A stretch of 64,000 nucleotides of DNA from Paracnuella aquatica (GTDB taxonomy: Bacteria; Bacteroidota; Bacteroidia; Chitinophagales; Chitinophagaceae), in the NCBI RefSeq assembly GCF_003332885.2, contig NZ_QOWJ01000005.1:62001-126000 (forward strand), given 5' to 3'. Below, one piece after another: positions 25,321 to 35,000 of the stretch. Within the stretch, counting starts at the first letter, position 1; every line of letters begins with the position of its first letter. A program made the translations under genes and the position numbers. Below the pieces are notes generated by a model. It worked only from the letters and a program-made list of their open reading frames with translations, was not told where the DNA came from and did no database searches.

Positions 25321-28300
25321 ATGCACCTGAAGCTGGTTGCCGGAAGAATCGTTGCCGCGGCATTTATAGCAATGCCTTTTACTTTTTTAAAAACCACAAC
25401 CAGCTTTGGGCCGGAGCGCATTGGCGGATGGAAAGAAATTGAAGCGCTGGGCGGCGAAGAGGAAGGTGAGGAGGAAGAGGAAGGCAAAAAAGCCGAATTC
25501 AACCGGCGGCGCCTGGAGCACGAAATAAAAATGCTGCGCAACCCCATTACCGGCCGCATTCCAAAAGACTTTCACCAGAAGGAACTGGCTGCGGTACGGC
25601 AAATAAAAATGCGCAAAGGCGCGGCACCGTTTCTCAACGGCATCAGCGGACTGGAGGGTACCCAAACCAACAACAGCTACGTAAGCCTGGGCCCCAACAA
25701 TGTGGCCGGCCGCAGCCGCACCCTGGCCGCCGACCGCCGCAACGCCAATATTTTACTGACCGGTGGCGTAACGGGTGGCATTTTCCGCAGCGCCGATGGC
25801 GGTGCCAACTGGACTTTTGTATCGCCGGAAAACGAGATCCGCAGCGTTACCTCCATCGTCCAGGATCCTACCAGCCCCGATATCTGGTATTGTGGTACCG
25901 GCGAAATTTATTACCCTGCTTCGCAATCGGCCACGGCTACCACATTTGGCTATGGCATTTTTAAAAGCACCAACAACGGCGTAAGCTGGACCAAACTCAA
26001 CGTCACCGCAGCAGGCTCGGAGCATATTTTCGACAACCGGTTCGACCTGGTGCACCGCCTGGCCGTACACCCCACCACCGGCCATGTGTATGCGGCCATT
26101 CATGAGCGCATTGTTCGCTCTACCGATAAAGGCGCCACCTGGGCCACGGTGTTAACCGGCAGTGTTTCCAACAACATTTTTGGCGGCCTTACCGAGATTC
26201 ATATTCCTACCAACGGATCGGCTATTTATGCTGCTTTTTCCGGCGGCGGCCCCGATCCGCAATTGGTGAACCGCGACCGCGCCATTGCCGGCGTGTGGCA
26301 AAGCACAACCGGTGGCTCCGGCGAATGGACGCGTATTGCCGGGGGCCAAAGAGGCCAGGCCGATTCGGTAGCTGGCTGGCGGCCTTTTGGCCGCTGGGGG
26401 CGTGTTGTGTTGCAAACAAATGGCGCCGGCAACCAGCTTTTTGTTCTGTATAAAAATGGCGAAAGCGCCGAAGACGGCGACCCCGAGGCCGACCTGTTCC
26501 GGGCAAATATTGCGGGCACGCTGCCCAACAACGCGGCATGGACCAACCTGAGCGCATGGGTACCCGACGAACCCAATTTCGACGAGCCGGGCATTGACCC
26601 ATACACCACGCAGTTTGAAGGCTACAACATGAGCATTGGGGTAAAACCTGATAACAACAACATTATCTTTATTGGTGGCACCAACCTGCACCGCGTAAAC
26701 CTGTCCGAAACCGACCCGGCCCGGAAGTTCCGGCGCATTGGCGGCTACGGCGGCGGATTTTTCCCCAATGCCCAACTGGCATCGCCATACGACAGCGACC
26801 AAAGCAACCCCAACAGCGGCGACCCGCACCACCCCGATATTCATTACATAACATACCTGCCCAACAGCAACAGCACTTTGTACACGGCATCGGACGGCGG
26901 CATCCACAAAACCCGCACTACTGACCTGGCCGATACGGTGCGCTGGACCTCGCTGAACAGCAACCTGCAAACCATGCAGTACCAGTTTGTCAGCATTATT
27001 CCCGATACGGAGGCCGACTGGATCATTGGCGGTGCGCAGGACAACGGCACTTATGTAAACCTGGATGTGCCCGCCAGCCGGGAGCATATCCGCATTGGCT
27101 CGGGCGATGGCGCTGCAGCAGCGATTTCGGATTTTACCAAAACCGGCAACAACTGGAAGCAATACTGGTATTTCAGCAGCTCGGGCGGCAATATCTTCCG
27201 CTCCAATTTCGATTGGCGCCTCACCAACGGTACGCTTGATTTTGTAAGCAACAGCACCAACGATATTACCCCCAACGGCCGAAAAGAGGAAGGGCAGTGG
27301 CTAACGCTGTTCATCATGGACCCCGATTCGACAAAACACCTGTACTACACCAGCGATAACCGCCTGTACCGAACGCTGAATGCGCCATCGGTGAACGAAA
27401 ATAACTGGACGGAAATTTCGGGTGTGCGGGCCGTGGTGCCTTCGGGTAGCTCTTTTTCGGCTATTGCTTTGAGTAAGATTGCCGGCCGCAGTACCGTGCC
27501 AAATAAGCGCTTGTTTTTAGGCACCGACGATGGCCAGGTGTACCGCATGGATAGTGCGGATTTAAAAGGGCCTGCCACCAGGCCGGTGAATATTACGCCT
27601 GCCACTATGGTCAATGGCAGTTATGTATCGGGCATTGCGGTAAACCCGCGCAACCCCGATACGGTGCTGGTTACGGTTTCCAACTACGACGACGGAGGCG
27701 ATATTGTACACAACATTTTCTGGTCGGGTAATGCCACCAGCGCCACACCTACCTGGCAAACCATTGACGGTGAACTGGAGCCGGTATCGGCACAGAGCTG
27801 CGCCATAGTGGTAACCCGAGCCGGCGTGGAATATTATGTGGGCACATCGGTGGGGCTGTACAGCACGGCCAACATTACCGGTGAAAGCACGACCTGGTTC
27901 AACGAAGGTGGAGGCATGCTCAAACGGGCCATCATCCGGTCGATGATGGTGCGGCCCGAAGACAATGCACTGGTGCTGGGCACGCATGGCAACGGTGCGT
28001 TTTACTCCGTTATTGGCAATGCCATTAGTTATGATGGCAGCCCAACGCCGGAGCCGCAACCGGGCAGCGGCAATTTTATTACCGCCATTGCGCCAACACT
28101 TACAACAGGTGCCGTGCCGGTCAATTATTTTGTGGGCACCGCCAATGTTACACGGATTTCGGTGCAGGTGTTCAACAGCATTGGGCAATTGCTCTACCGC
28201 GAGGAGCGGGCTTACTCCAACAGCGGCAACTCGGTTGATTTCAGCCGCTACCCGCCCGGCGTTTATTTCCTCCGCATCATGAGTGTGGATGGCAAGGAAA

Positions 28301-28329
28301 AGCGGGTGCAGAAGATTATGAAACAGTAA
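25321..28329 (+). CDS. Secreted BNR/sortilin-type beta-propeller protein with T9SS sorting domain
   Basis: A 1002-residue exported protein. After a hydrophobic N-terminus (about 1-22) comes a short very acidic, Lys/Arg-mixed helix (GGEEEGEEEEEGKKAEF) and the motif NPITGRIPKDFHQKEL, which precedes many Bacteroidota sortilin-like propellers. Residues about 120-900 contain BNR/Asp-box repeats (FRSADGGANWTFV, FKSTNNGVSWTKL, VRSTDKGATWATV, TASDGGIHKTRTT) and look like a VPS10/photosystem-stability-type propeller. The tail (VFNSIGQLLYREERA ... YPPGVYFLRIMSVDGKEKRV) is a type A sorting domain. Binding or hydrolytic activity is unknown. A terminator and inverted repeat follow. Confidence 0.88.
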   Translation: MHLKLVAGRIVAAAFIAMPFTFLKTTTSFGPERIGGWKEIEALGGEEEGEEEEEGKKAEFNRRRLEHEIKMLRNPITGRIPKDFHQKELAAVRQIKMRKGAAPFLNGISGLEGTQTNNSYVSLGPNNVAGRSRTLAADRRNANILLTGGVTGGIFRSADGGANWTFVSPENEIRSVTSIVQDPTSPDIWYCGTGEIYYPASQSATATTFGYGIFKSTNNGVSWTKLNVTAAGSEHIFDNRFDLVHRLAVHPTTGHVYAAIHERIVRSTDKGATWATVLTGSVSNNIFGGLTEIHIPTNGSAIYAAFSGGGPDPQLVNRDRAIAGVWQSTTGGSGEWTRIAGGQRGQADSVAGWRPFGRWGRVVLQTNGAGNQLFVLYKNGESAEDGDPEADLFRANIAGTLPNNAAWTNLSAWVPDEPNFDEPGIDPYTTQFEGYNMSIGVKPDNNNIIFIGGTNLHRVNLSETDPARKFRRIGGYGGGFFPNAQLASPYDSDQSNPNSGDPHHPDIHYITYLPNSNSTLYTASDGGIHKTRTTDLADTVRWTSLNSNLQTMQYQFVSIIPDTEADWIIGGAQDNGTYVNLDVPASREHIRIGSGDGAAAAISDFTKTGNNWKQYWYFSSSGGNIFRSNFDWRLTNGTLDFVSNSTNDITPNGRKEEGQWLTLFIMDPDSTKHLYYTSDNRLYRTLNAPSVNENNWTEISGVRAVVPSGSSFSAIALSKIAGRSTVPNKRLFLGTDDGQVYRMDSADLKGPATRPVNITPATMVNGSYVSGIAVNPRNPDTVLVTVSNYDDGGDIVHNIFWSGNATSATPTWQTIDGELEPVSAQSCAIVVTRAGVEYYVGTSVGLYSTANITGESTTWFNEGGGMLKRAIIRSMMVRPEDNALVLGTHGNGAFYSVIGNAISYDGSPTPEPQPGSGNFITAIAPTLTTGAVPVNYFVGTANVTRISVQVFNSIGQLLYREERAYSNSGNSVDFSRYPPGVYFLRIMSVDGKEKRVQKIMKQ

Positions 28330-28686
28330 CCAGTGATTTGTGGGATTGGAAAGGATTGAAATGACTGGTTTATTATAGTACAAAAATGCCCTGCGAATTG
28401 CAGGGCATTTTTGTTGGGGAATATGATGTTACTCGATTGGGCTTATTGGGCTCAATACAAATAATAAAGCGTGATGAACTTGTTTGTTCTTATGAATTTG
28501 CTGCTTCAAGGATTGCAGATAGTTGGTAAAAAATTATCTGCTAAAGCTCAATCGTTTTGATAAAAAAAGAAAACCTCAAAGCGCCGATTGCAACGATAAA
28601 AGTCGAAAGACAATTTACCCCGCCGATCACCAAATCGTTTCAATCCTTTCCAATCATACAAATCACTGGTTCCAAATTACTGGTTA
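28327..28686. repeat. Long imperfect inverted repeat around a terminator
   Basis: Left arm 28327-28372 starts in the stop codon (TAACCAGTGATTTGTGGGAT...). Right arm about 28636-28686 is its reverse complement with mismatches (TTTCAATCCTTTCCAATC... AATCACTGGTT) and contains the 14-base direct repeat AAATCACTGGTTCC / AAATTACTGGTTAA. A single related word, AACCGGTGATTTGTGGGATT, follows the gene ending at 36767. Between the arms lies a terminator; the remaining gap to 28877 has no gene. Confidence 0.8.
28382..28413. terminator. Strong bidirectional terminator
   Basis: AAAAATGCCCTGC pairs perfectly with GCAGGGCATTTTT around GAATT. It would end transcription of the BNR-propeller gene. Confidence 0.88.
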
Positions 28687-28877
28687 AAAGAAGGGCCGGC
28701 AAGAATGCCAGCCCTATAGCCTAAACCGTCCGACAAAAAATATCTTGAAACTTGTTGAAGTTTAATTTCGAATTCGTCCAATTTGTTTCAACTACTATGC
28801 CATGTTTGCCCGTATCGGACTATTACGACTAAAATCGGGTATTATCCCTTTTTTGTAATTTGGCCCAAACTCCACCC

Positions 28878-29618
28878 ATGGCCCTACAACCCTGGCGCAC
28901 CGGCATCATTACCCGCATAGAACAGGAAACGCCCAACACACGCCGCTTTTGGATCCAGATACCCGAGTTGGACCGGTTCGATTTTTTGCCGGGGCAGTTT
29001 ATTTCGCTGGACTTGCCCATACACGAAAAGCCGCACAAAAGGGTACGCAGTTACTCCATTGCATCGGCGCCGGATGGGACCAATACAGTAGAGCTGGTGA
29101 TTGTAAAACTGGACGGAGGCGCCGGGAGCACTTATCTTTTTGAAGCAGGTAAAATAGGCTTGGAGATGCCGGTGCGTGGTCCGCTGGGCGTGTTTACGCT
29201 GCCGCAAAATATGGAGCAGGACCTGTACTTTATCTGCACCGGCACCGGCATTGCGCCGTTTCGCAGCATGCTGCATTATATCAATGAGCACAATGTGCCG
29301 CATCGAAATATCAACCTCATTTTCGGCACCCGCACGAAAGAGGATCTTCTCTATTTTGAGGAAATGCAGAGCTTAGCGCAAAAAATTCCACAATTTCAAT
29401 ATTTCCCCACCTTGTCCCGCGAACAGTGGGACGGATGCTGCGGCTATGTGCACACCATTTACGAACGCCTGGTGCTGGAGCAAAAAGAAGCCACCGGCGA
29501 ACTGCCACCGGCATCGTTCTTTTTATGCGGCTGGAAAAATATGGTGGACGAAGCCAAGCAAAAAATACTGGCGCTGGGCTATGATAAGAAGAGTGTGCAC
29601 CTTGAGCTGTATGGATAA
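28878..29618 (+). CDS. FAD/NAD(P)-binding ferredoxin reductase-like oxidoreductase
   Basis: A 246-residue flavoenzyme. The FAD-binding signature RSYSIAS (about residue 55), the NAD(P)-binding loop CTGTGIAPFRSM (about 121) and the C-terminal HLELYG place it in the ferredoxin/flavodoxin-NADP+ reductase (Fpr/FNR-like) family. It would pass electrons between NAD(P)H and a small iron-sulfur or flavin carrier. No ferredoxin gene is in the window. The start is taken at the ATG 28878 (MALQPWRTGI), which fits the family; a TTG at 28860 is in frame but is probably part of the promoter (TAATTTGG, 28857-28864, near-consensus -7 box). Confidence 0.93.
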   Translation: MALQPWRTGIITRIEQETPNTRRFWIQIPELDRFDFLPGQFISLDLPIHEKPHKRVRSYSIASAPDGTNTVELVIVKLDGGAGSTYLFEAGKIGLEMPVRGPLGVFTLPQNMEQDLYFICTGTGIAPFRSMLHYINEHNVPHRNINLIFGTRTKEDLLYFEEMQSLAQKIPQFQYFPTLSREQWDGCCGYVHTIYERLVLEQKEATGELPPASFFLCGWKNMVDEAKQKILALGYDKKSVHLELYG

Positions 29619-29622
29619 TTAA

Positions 29623-29708
29623 GTCAAAAGGCAAAATTCAAAAGTCAAAAGGGGGGTCGTTATTTAACGGCTTCTTTTTGCCTTTTTACTTTTGAATTTT
29701 GACTTTCC
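29623..29708. repeat. Inverted pair of heptamer arrays (GTCAAAA / CTTTTTG family) before recG
   Basis: Left array 29623-29650: GTCAAAA, GGCAAAA, TTCAAAA, GTCAAAA. Right array 29674-29708: CTTTTTG, CCTTTTT, ACTTTTG, AATTTTG, ACTTTCC. The left array begins four bases after the oxidoreductase stop, and the right one ends ten bases before the recG -7 box. Confidence 0.9.
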
Positions 29709-29718
29709 CATTGCCGCT

Positions 29719-29726
29719 TACTTTTG
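29719..29726 (+). promoter_or_regulatory. -7 box TACTTTTG upstream of recG
   Basis: Exact TAnnTTTG. If used, the transcript begins at about 29730, downstream of the only in-frame TTG (29692). This bears on the recG start codon. Confidence 0.55.
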
Positions 29727-29733
29727 CCGAAAC

Positions 29734-31854
29734 ATAACAGCCATCGCCACTTCTCCCGCCATATTATCGCACCCCATTGAGTACCTGAAAGGCGTGGGCC
29801 CGGCCCGTGCCGACATGCTGAAAAAAGAGCTGGGCCTGTTTACCTTCAACGACCTGCTGCATTTTTTCCCGTACCGCCACCTCGACCGCACCAAGCTGCA
29901 CAAGATCATCGACCTCACGCCAGCCATTGAGTTTGCACAGGTACGGGGCCGCATCCAAACCATTGAAATTGTGGGCGAAAAAAGTGCACGCCGTCTAACT
30001 GCATTATTGCGTGATGAAACCGGCGCCATGGAGCTTACCTGGTTCCAAGGCATTAACTGGGTGCAAAAAACGCTCAAGGAAGGCATGGCCTATGTGGCCT
30101 TTGGCAAGTTGGGTTTTTTTATGGGCAAGCCCCAAATGGTGCACCCCGAACTGGAAGTACTGAATGGCGAAATGGCTGCAGTAAAATCGCACCTGGATCC
30201 AATTTATTCCACCACTGAAAAATTAAAATCGCGGGGACTGGGCGGCCGCCAAATGGCCAATTTTACCGCTGCGCTGTTTACCCTCATCAGCGACCGCGAC
30301 CTGCCCGAAAACCTGCCCACCCAACTGGTGGCGCATTACGGTTTTGTAAACCGGTTTGAGGCATATCGGCAGGTGCATTTCCCGGCATCGGCGCAGCAGT
30401 ACGACGAAGCAGTGCGCCGCCTGAAGTTTGAAGAATTGTTCATAGCGCAGGTGCGGCTGGCACTGGTGCGGTTGCAGCGGCATACCTCATCGCGGGGTGT
30501 GGTGTTCGATAAAGTAGGCACCTATTTCCTGGATTTTTACAATAAATACCTGCCGTTTCAACTAACCGGCGCACAAAAGCGGGTATTGAAAGAAATTAGG
30601 CAGGACACCGCTACCGGTCACCAGATGAACCGCTTGTTGCAGGGCGATGTAGGTTCGGGTAAAACCATTGTGGCCTTGCTGTCGATGCTGCTGGCGGTGG
30701 ACAACGGCTTTCAGGCCTGTATGATGGCGCCCACCGAAATTTTAGCGCAGCAACATTTTACCGCCATCAAAGAATTGCTCAAAGACATGCCCATTGGCGT
30801 GGAGTTGCTAACCGGCTCCACTAAAACCGCGGAGCGCAAACGCCTGTTGCCGCAGCTGGCCGATGGCTCGCTGAGCCTGCTTATTGGCACACATGCACTC
30901 ATTGAAGAAGTGGTGCAGTTTAAAAGCCTGGGGCTGGTGGTGATTGACGAGCAGCACCGATTTGGCGTGGCGCAACGGGCACAGCTTTGGAAAAAAGCAG
31001 CCATTCCGCCGCATGTGCTGGTAATGACGGCAACGCCCATTCCGCGAACGCTGGCCATGACGGCCTACGGCGACCTAGACTACAGCGTGATGGACGAATT
31101 GCCGCCGGGTAGGCAACCCATTACCACCGTTCATCGTTTTGATGGATACCGGGTAAGCGTACTCGATTTTGTGCGTACCGAAATAGACAAGGGCCGGCAG
31201 GCATACATCATTTTCCCGCTCATTGAAGAAAGTGCCAAACTCGATTATGAGGACCTGATGCAGGGTTACGAACATGTGAAGTCGCTGTTCCCCGAACCCC
31301 GTTATTGGATCAGCATGGTGCATGGTCGCCAGCCCGCCGACCAAAAAGACTGGAACATGCAACGCTTTGTGCGTGGCGAAACTCAGATCATGGTATCGAC
31401 CACGGTGATTGAAGTGGGCGTAAATGTGCCCAATGCCTCGGTGATGGTGATTGAAAATGCGGAGAAATTTGGTCTATCGCAGCTGCACCAATTGCGGGGC
31501 CGCGTAGGCCGCGGTGCCGAAAAAAGCTATTGCATCCTCATTACATCGCCCAAATTGAGCAACGATGCCCGGGAACGCATCAAAACCATGGTATCGACCA
31601 ACAATGGTTTTGAAATTGCAGAAAAGGATTTAGAACTGCGCGGTCCGGGCGATATTGAAGGCACCCGGCAAAGCGGTGCAATGAACCTTCGGCTGGCCGA
31701 CTTGTTGAAAGATAAAGCCATACTGGAAGCCGCAAAGGAAAGTGCCGAAAGCCTGGTTACATCCGACCCTGAGCTGAACAAGCCCGAAAACAGCAACCTC
31801 CGGAATTACCTGCAATCGATCAAAGGAAAAACGCCGTGGAGTAAAATCTCGTAA
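29734..31854 (+). CDS. recG: ATP-dependent DNA helicase RecG (start codon uncertain)
   Basis: About 706 residues, a branch-migrating helicase that reverses stalled replication forks. The N-terminal wedge domain begins at SHPIEYLKGVGPARADMLKK. Superfamily 2 motifs are intact: QGDVGSGKTIVALLSML (Walker A), VIDEQHRFGVAQRAQL (DExH box), TATPIPRTLAMTAYGDLDYS and LHQLRGRVGRGAEKSYCIL, followed by the C-terminal domain. No ATG, GTG or TTG lies in frame between the -7 box and the conserved N-terminus. The only standard start is a TTG at 29692, upstream of the box and inside a heptamer array. The ATA at 29734, eight bases after the box, is shown here because it is where an ATG would be expected. Confidence 0.9.
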   Translation: MTAIATSPAILSHPIEYLKGVGPARADMLKKELGLFTFNDLLHFFPYRHLDRTKLHKIIDLTPAIEFAQVRGRIQTIEIVGEKSARRLTALLRDETGAMELTWFQGINWVQKTLKEGMAYVAFGKLGFFMGKPQMVHPELEVLNGEMAAVKSHLDPIYSTTEKLKSRGLGGRQMANFTAALFTLISDRDLPENLPTQLVAHYGFVNRFEAYRQVHFPASAQQYDEAVRRLKFEELFIAQVRLALVRLQRHTSSRGVVFDKVGTYFLDFYNKYLPFQLTGAQKRVLKEIRQDTATGHQMNRLLQGDVGSGKTIVALLSMLLAVDNGFQACMMAPTEILAQQHFTAIKELLKDMPIGVELLTGSTKTAERKRLLPQLADGSLSLLIGTHALIEEVVQFKSLGLVVIDEQHRFGVAQRAQLWKKAAIPPHVLVMTATPIPRTLAMTAYGDLDYSVMDELPPGRQPITTVHRFDGYRVSVLDFVRTEIDKGRQAYIIFPLIEESAKLDYEDLMQGYEHVKSLFPEPRYWISMVHGRQPADQKDWNMQRFVRGETQIMVSTTVIEVGVNVPNASVMVIENAEKFGLSQLHQLRGRVGRGAEKSYCILITSPKLSNDARERIKTMVSTNNGFEIAEKDLELRGPGDIEGTRQSGAMNLRLADLLKDKAILEAAKESAESLVTSDPELNKPENSNLRNYLQSIKGKTPWSKIS

Positions 31855-32083
31855 GTTGTAAGTACCCCGATTGTTGGAGTGCGGTTATGAGGTTTGGTAA
31901 ATGTGCCAAAAGGCATCGCCTTTTATTTGGTTGTACGAGGTTTATATATCTAATCGTTTCTATTGTATAGGGATTTCATACCCGGTTTTAAGAGCCTGAT
32001 TTAATAAAGCAGCGGGGGTAGGATATTGCAGTGCTAAGATTTGCAAAACTTAAACATTTGGCTTTTTGCTGAGGTACAATAAA

Positions 32084-35000
32084 ATGCAGTTTAAAAATGT
32101 TAACTTCAAAAGTACCTTGAGATACAAGCTTTACATACTCTTCATCCTTGCCTGCCTGCCCACCTTATTTGCCTTTGGCCAGTATTACGAGGCCGTGCAG
32201 TTTATCGAAAACAAAGGCCAGTGGGATAGCCGCGTCCGGTTTATGGCCGAAGTGCCTGCCGGCGAAATTTATATCCACCAAAACGGGTTTACCATTGTAC
32301 AGCACAGCCCCGACGACTGGGAGGGCCTGGCCGAACTGCGCCACGGGCATGCCGGCCATTTGGAAGCCGTAAAAAAAGAACCCACATCTACCCGGCCGGT
32401 AGCCATGCGGTCGCATGCATACCGGGTTGATTTTGTGGGCGCCAATACCGCTGCTGCCCTGGAGCCCGATAAGCCGCTGGCCAACTGGAACAATTATATT
32501 TTGGGCAACGATCCCAAGAAGTGGGCCTTTGAATGTAAAATTTACCAGGGCATCACCATCCGCAATCTTTATCCCAATATCGACATCCGGTATTACTCCG
32601 AAAACGGCCGGCTTAAATACGACCTGATTGTGCAGCCTGGTGGCAACCCGGCCCTCATCAAAATGCAGTATCATGGCGTAGAGGGGCTATCGGTAAAAAA
32701 TAAACAACTGCACATTCCTACCTCGGTAGGCACACTGAAAGAATTGCCGCCCTACAGCTATCAATATGTGGCAAAAGGCAAAACAGAAGTGGCCAACCGC
32801 TACCTGCTGAAAGGTAACACCGTAAGCTTTGATGTGAAAGCCTACGACCGCAACGTGCCGCTGGTAATTGACCCCACCCTCATCTTTTGCACCTTTAGCG
32901 GCAGCACCCGCGACAACTGGGGCTTTACGGCCACCTATGGTCCCGATGGGTCGATGTACGGAGGCGGCATTGCACTGGAAGGCGGTTTCCCCGTTTCGCC
33001 CGGTGCTTTCCAACTCAATTTTGGCGGCGGCACCAACCCTGTTCCGGAAGATATTGTCATCATCAAACTCAGCCCCGACGGCAGCCAGCGTATTTATGCC
33101 ACTTATATTGGCGGCTCCACCAACGAGCAGCCCCACAGTTTGATTGTAGATGCGCAAGGCAACCTGGTGATTGCGGGCCGTACCAATTCGCCCAACTATC
33201 CCACTACCGGCGACAATTTTGGTACAAACGGCGGCTATGATATTATCGTAACCAAACTCAACGCAACCGGCACGGCACTCATTGGTTCGCGGCGCATTGG
33301 TGGCACGGGCAATGATGGTGTAAACATCAACGATACCCGCAATGGTGTAAACTCGTTGCAGCGCAACTACGGCGACGACGGCCGCAGCGAAGTGATCATT
33401 GATGGCGCCAACAATATTTACGTGGCATCCAACACCCGGTCGCAAGACTTTTTTACCAGAAACGCAGTGCAAACCAGGCTTGGTGGCGACCAGGATGCGG
33501 TGGTGATTAAAATGACACCCGATGTTTCCGACGTTATTTTCAGCACTTACCTGGGCGGCACGAAAGACGATGCTGGCTATGTGCTGGCCATCAATCCCGT
33601 AACCGGCAACTTGTACGTAGCCGGCGGCACTGCCAGCAGGGATTTTCCGGGCAACAAACAAGGCAGCATTTACCCGGCAAACCAGGGCGCATCCGACGGC
33701 AACATCGACGGATACATTGCCATTTTTACACCCAACGGCGCTTTGGAAAAAGCAACATATATGGGCACGGCCGGCATCGACCAAGTGTACGGTATCCAGT
33801 TCGACCAGCGTGGTTTTCCATACATCACCGGGCAAACTTCCGGCTCATGGCCCGTTGAGAATGCGGCTTACTCCAACCCCGGCGCCAAGCAGTTTATTTC
33901 CAAACTGCAACCCGATCTTTCGGCTTTTGTTTATTCCACTGTTTTTGGCAAACCTGCAAACGAACCCAGCATTTCGCCCACTGCGTTTCTTGTAGACCGT
34001 TGCGAGAACGTGTATGTTTCGGGCTGGGGCGGCGGCGTGTCGGACCGGAGCAACCCGTATAATTCTTCGGGCACCATCGGGCTGCCGGTAACACCGGATG
34101 CTATTAAGCCCACCACCGATGGCCGCGATTTTTACTTTTTTGTATTGCAGAAAAATGCCACTGCCCAGTTGTTCGGGTCGTTCTTTGGGCAGGATGGCGC
34201 AGCATCGGACCACGTGGATGGCGGCACCAGCCGGTTTGACCGGAATGGTGTGGTGTACCAGGCCATTTGCGCCAACTGTAAACAATTTGGCAATGCGCCG
34301 TTCCCCACCACGCCGGGTGTTTGGTCTGAAAACAACCCTTCGCCGGGCTGCAACCTGGCACTGGTGAAATTTGAAATGAACTTTTCGGGTGTGCGTTCCG
34401 GTTTGCGTTCGGCCATCAACGGCGTGCCCCGCGATACCGCCGGTTGCGTGCCGCTGACCGTTGTGTTCAGCGATACCGTACGCAACGCCGTAAGCTACGA
34501 ATGGATGTTTGGCGACGGCAGCGCACAGGTAACCACCACCGAGCCTACCGCAACACATACTTATGAGCGGGTGGGTTCGTTCCGCGTGATGTTGGTGGCT
34601 ATTGATTCAAGCACCTGCAATGTGCGGGACACTTCTTACATCAACATCAGGGTAGGCGATATTGAAGCCAAAATTGATTTTAACCCGGTAAAACTGGAGC
34701 CCTGCGATTCGTTTAGTTATCGCTTCGATAACCTATCGGTGGCACCGGGCAGCCAGCCGTTTACCGGCCAGTCGTTTGTGTGGGATTTTGGCGATGGTAC
34801 GCCAAGGCTACGGGCAGGCAGTGCACCGGTGTTTCACAAGTTTACCACGCCGGGCACTTATAATGTCAAACTTATCCTCGTCGATTCGGCGTATTGCAAT
34901 CTTGGCGACTCGGTGGTAAAAACACTTCGGGTAGCCGCCACCGTTACTGCCAGCTTTGATATTCCGGGAACCGGTTGTGCACCGTTCACCGCCGTATTCA

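Noticed and set aside
26152-27162. 336-codon minus-strand frame inside the BNR-propeller gene
   Set aside because: Antisense shadow of a gene with a clear signal peptide, Asp-box repeats and sorting tail.
32687-33835. 382-codon minus-strand frame inside the PKD/SBBP gene
   Set aside because: Antisense of a long, well-supported coding sequence; no domain recognised.
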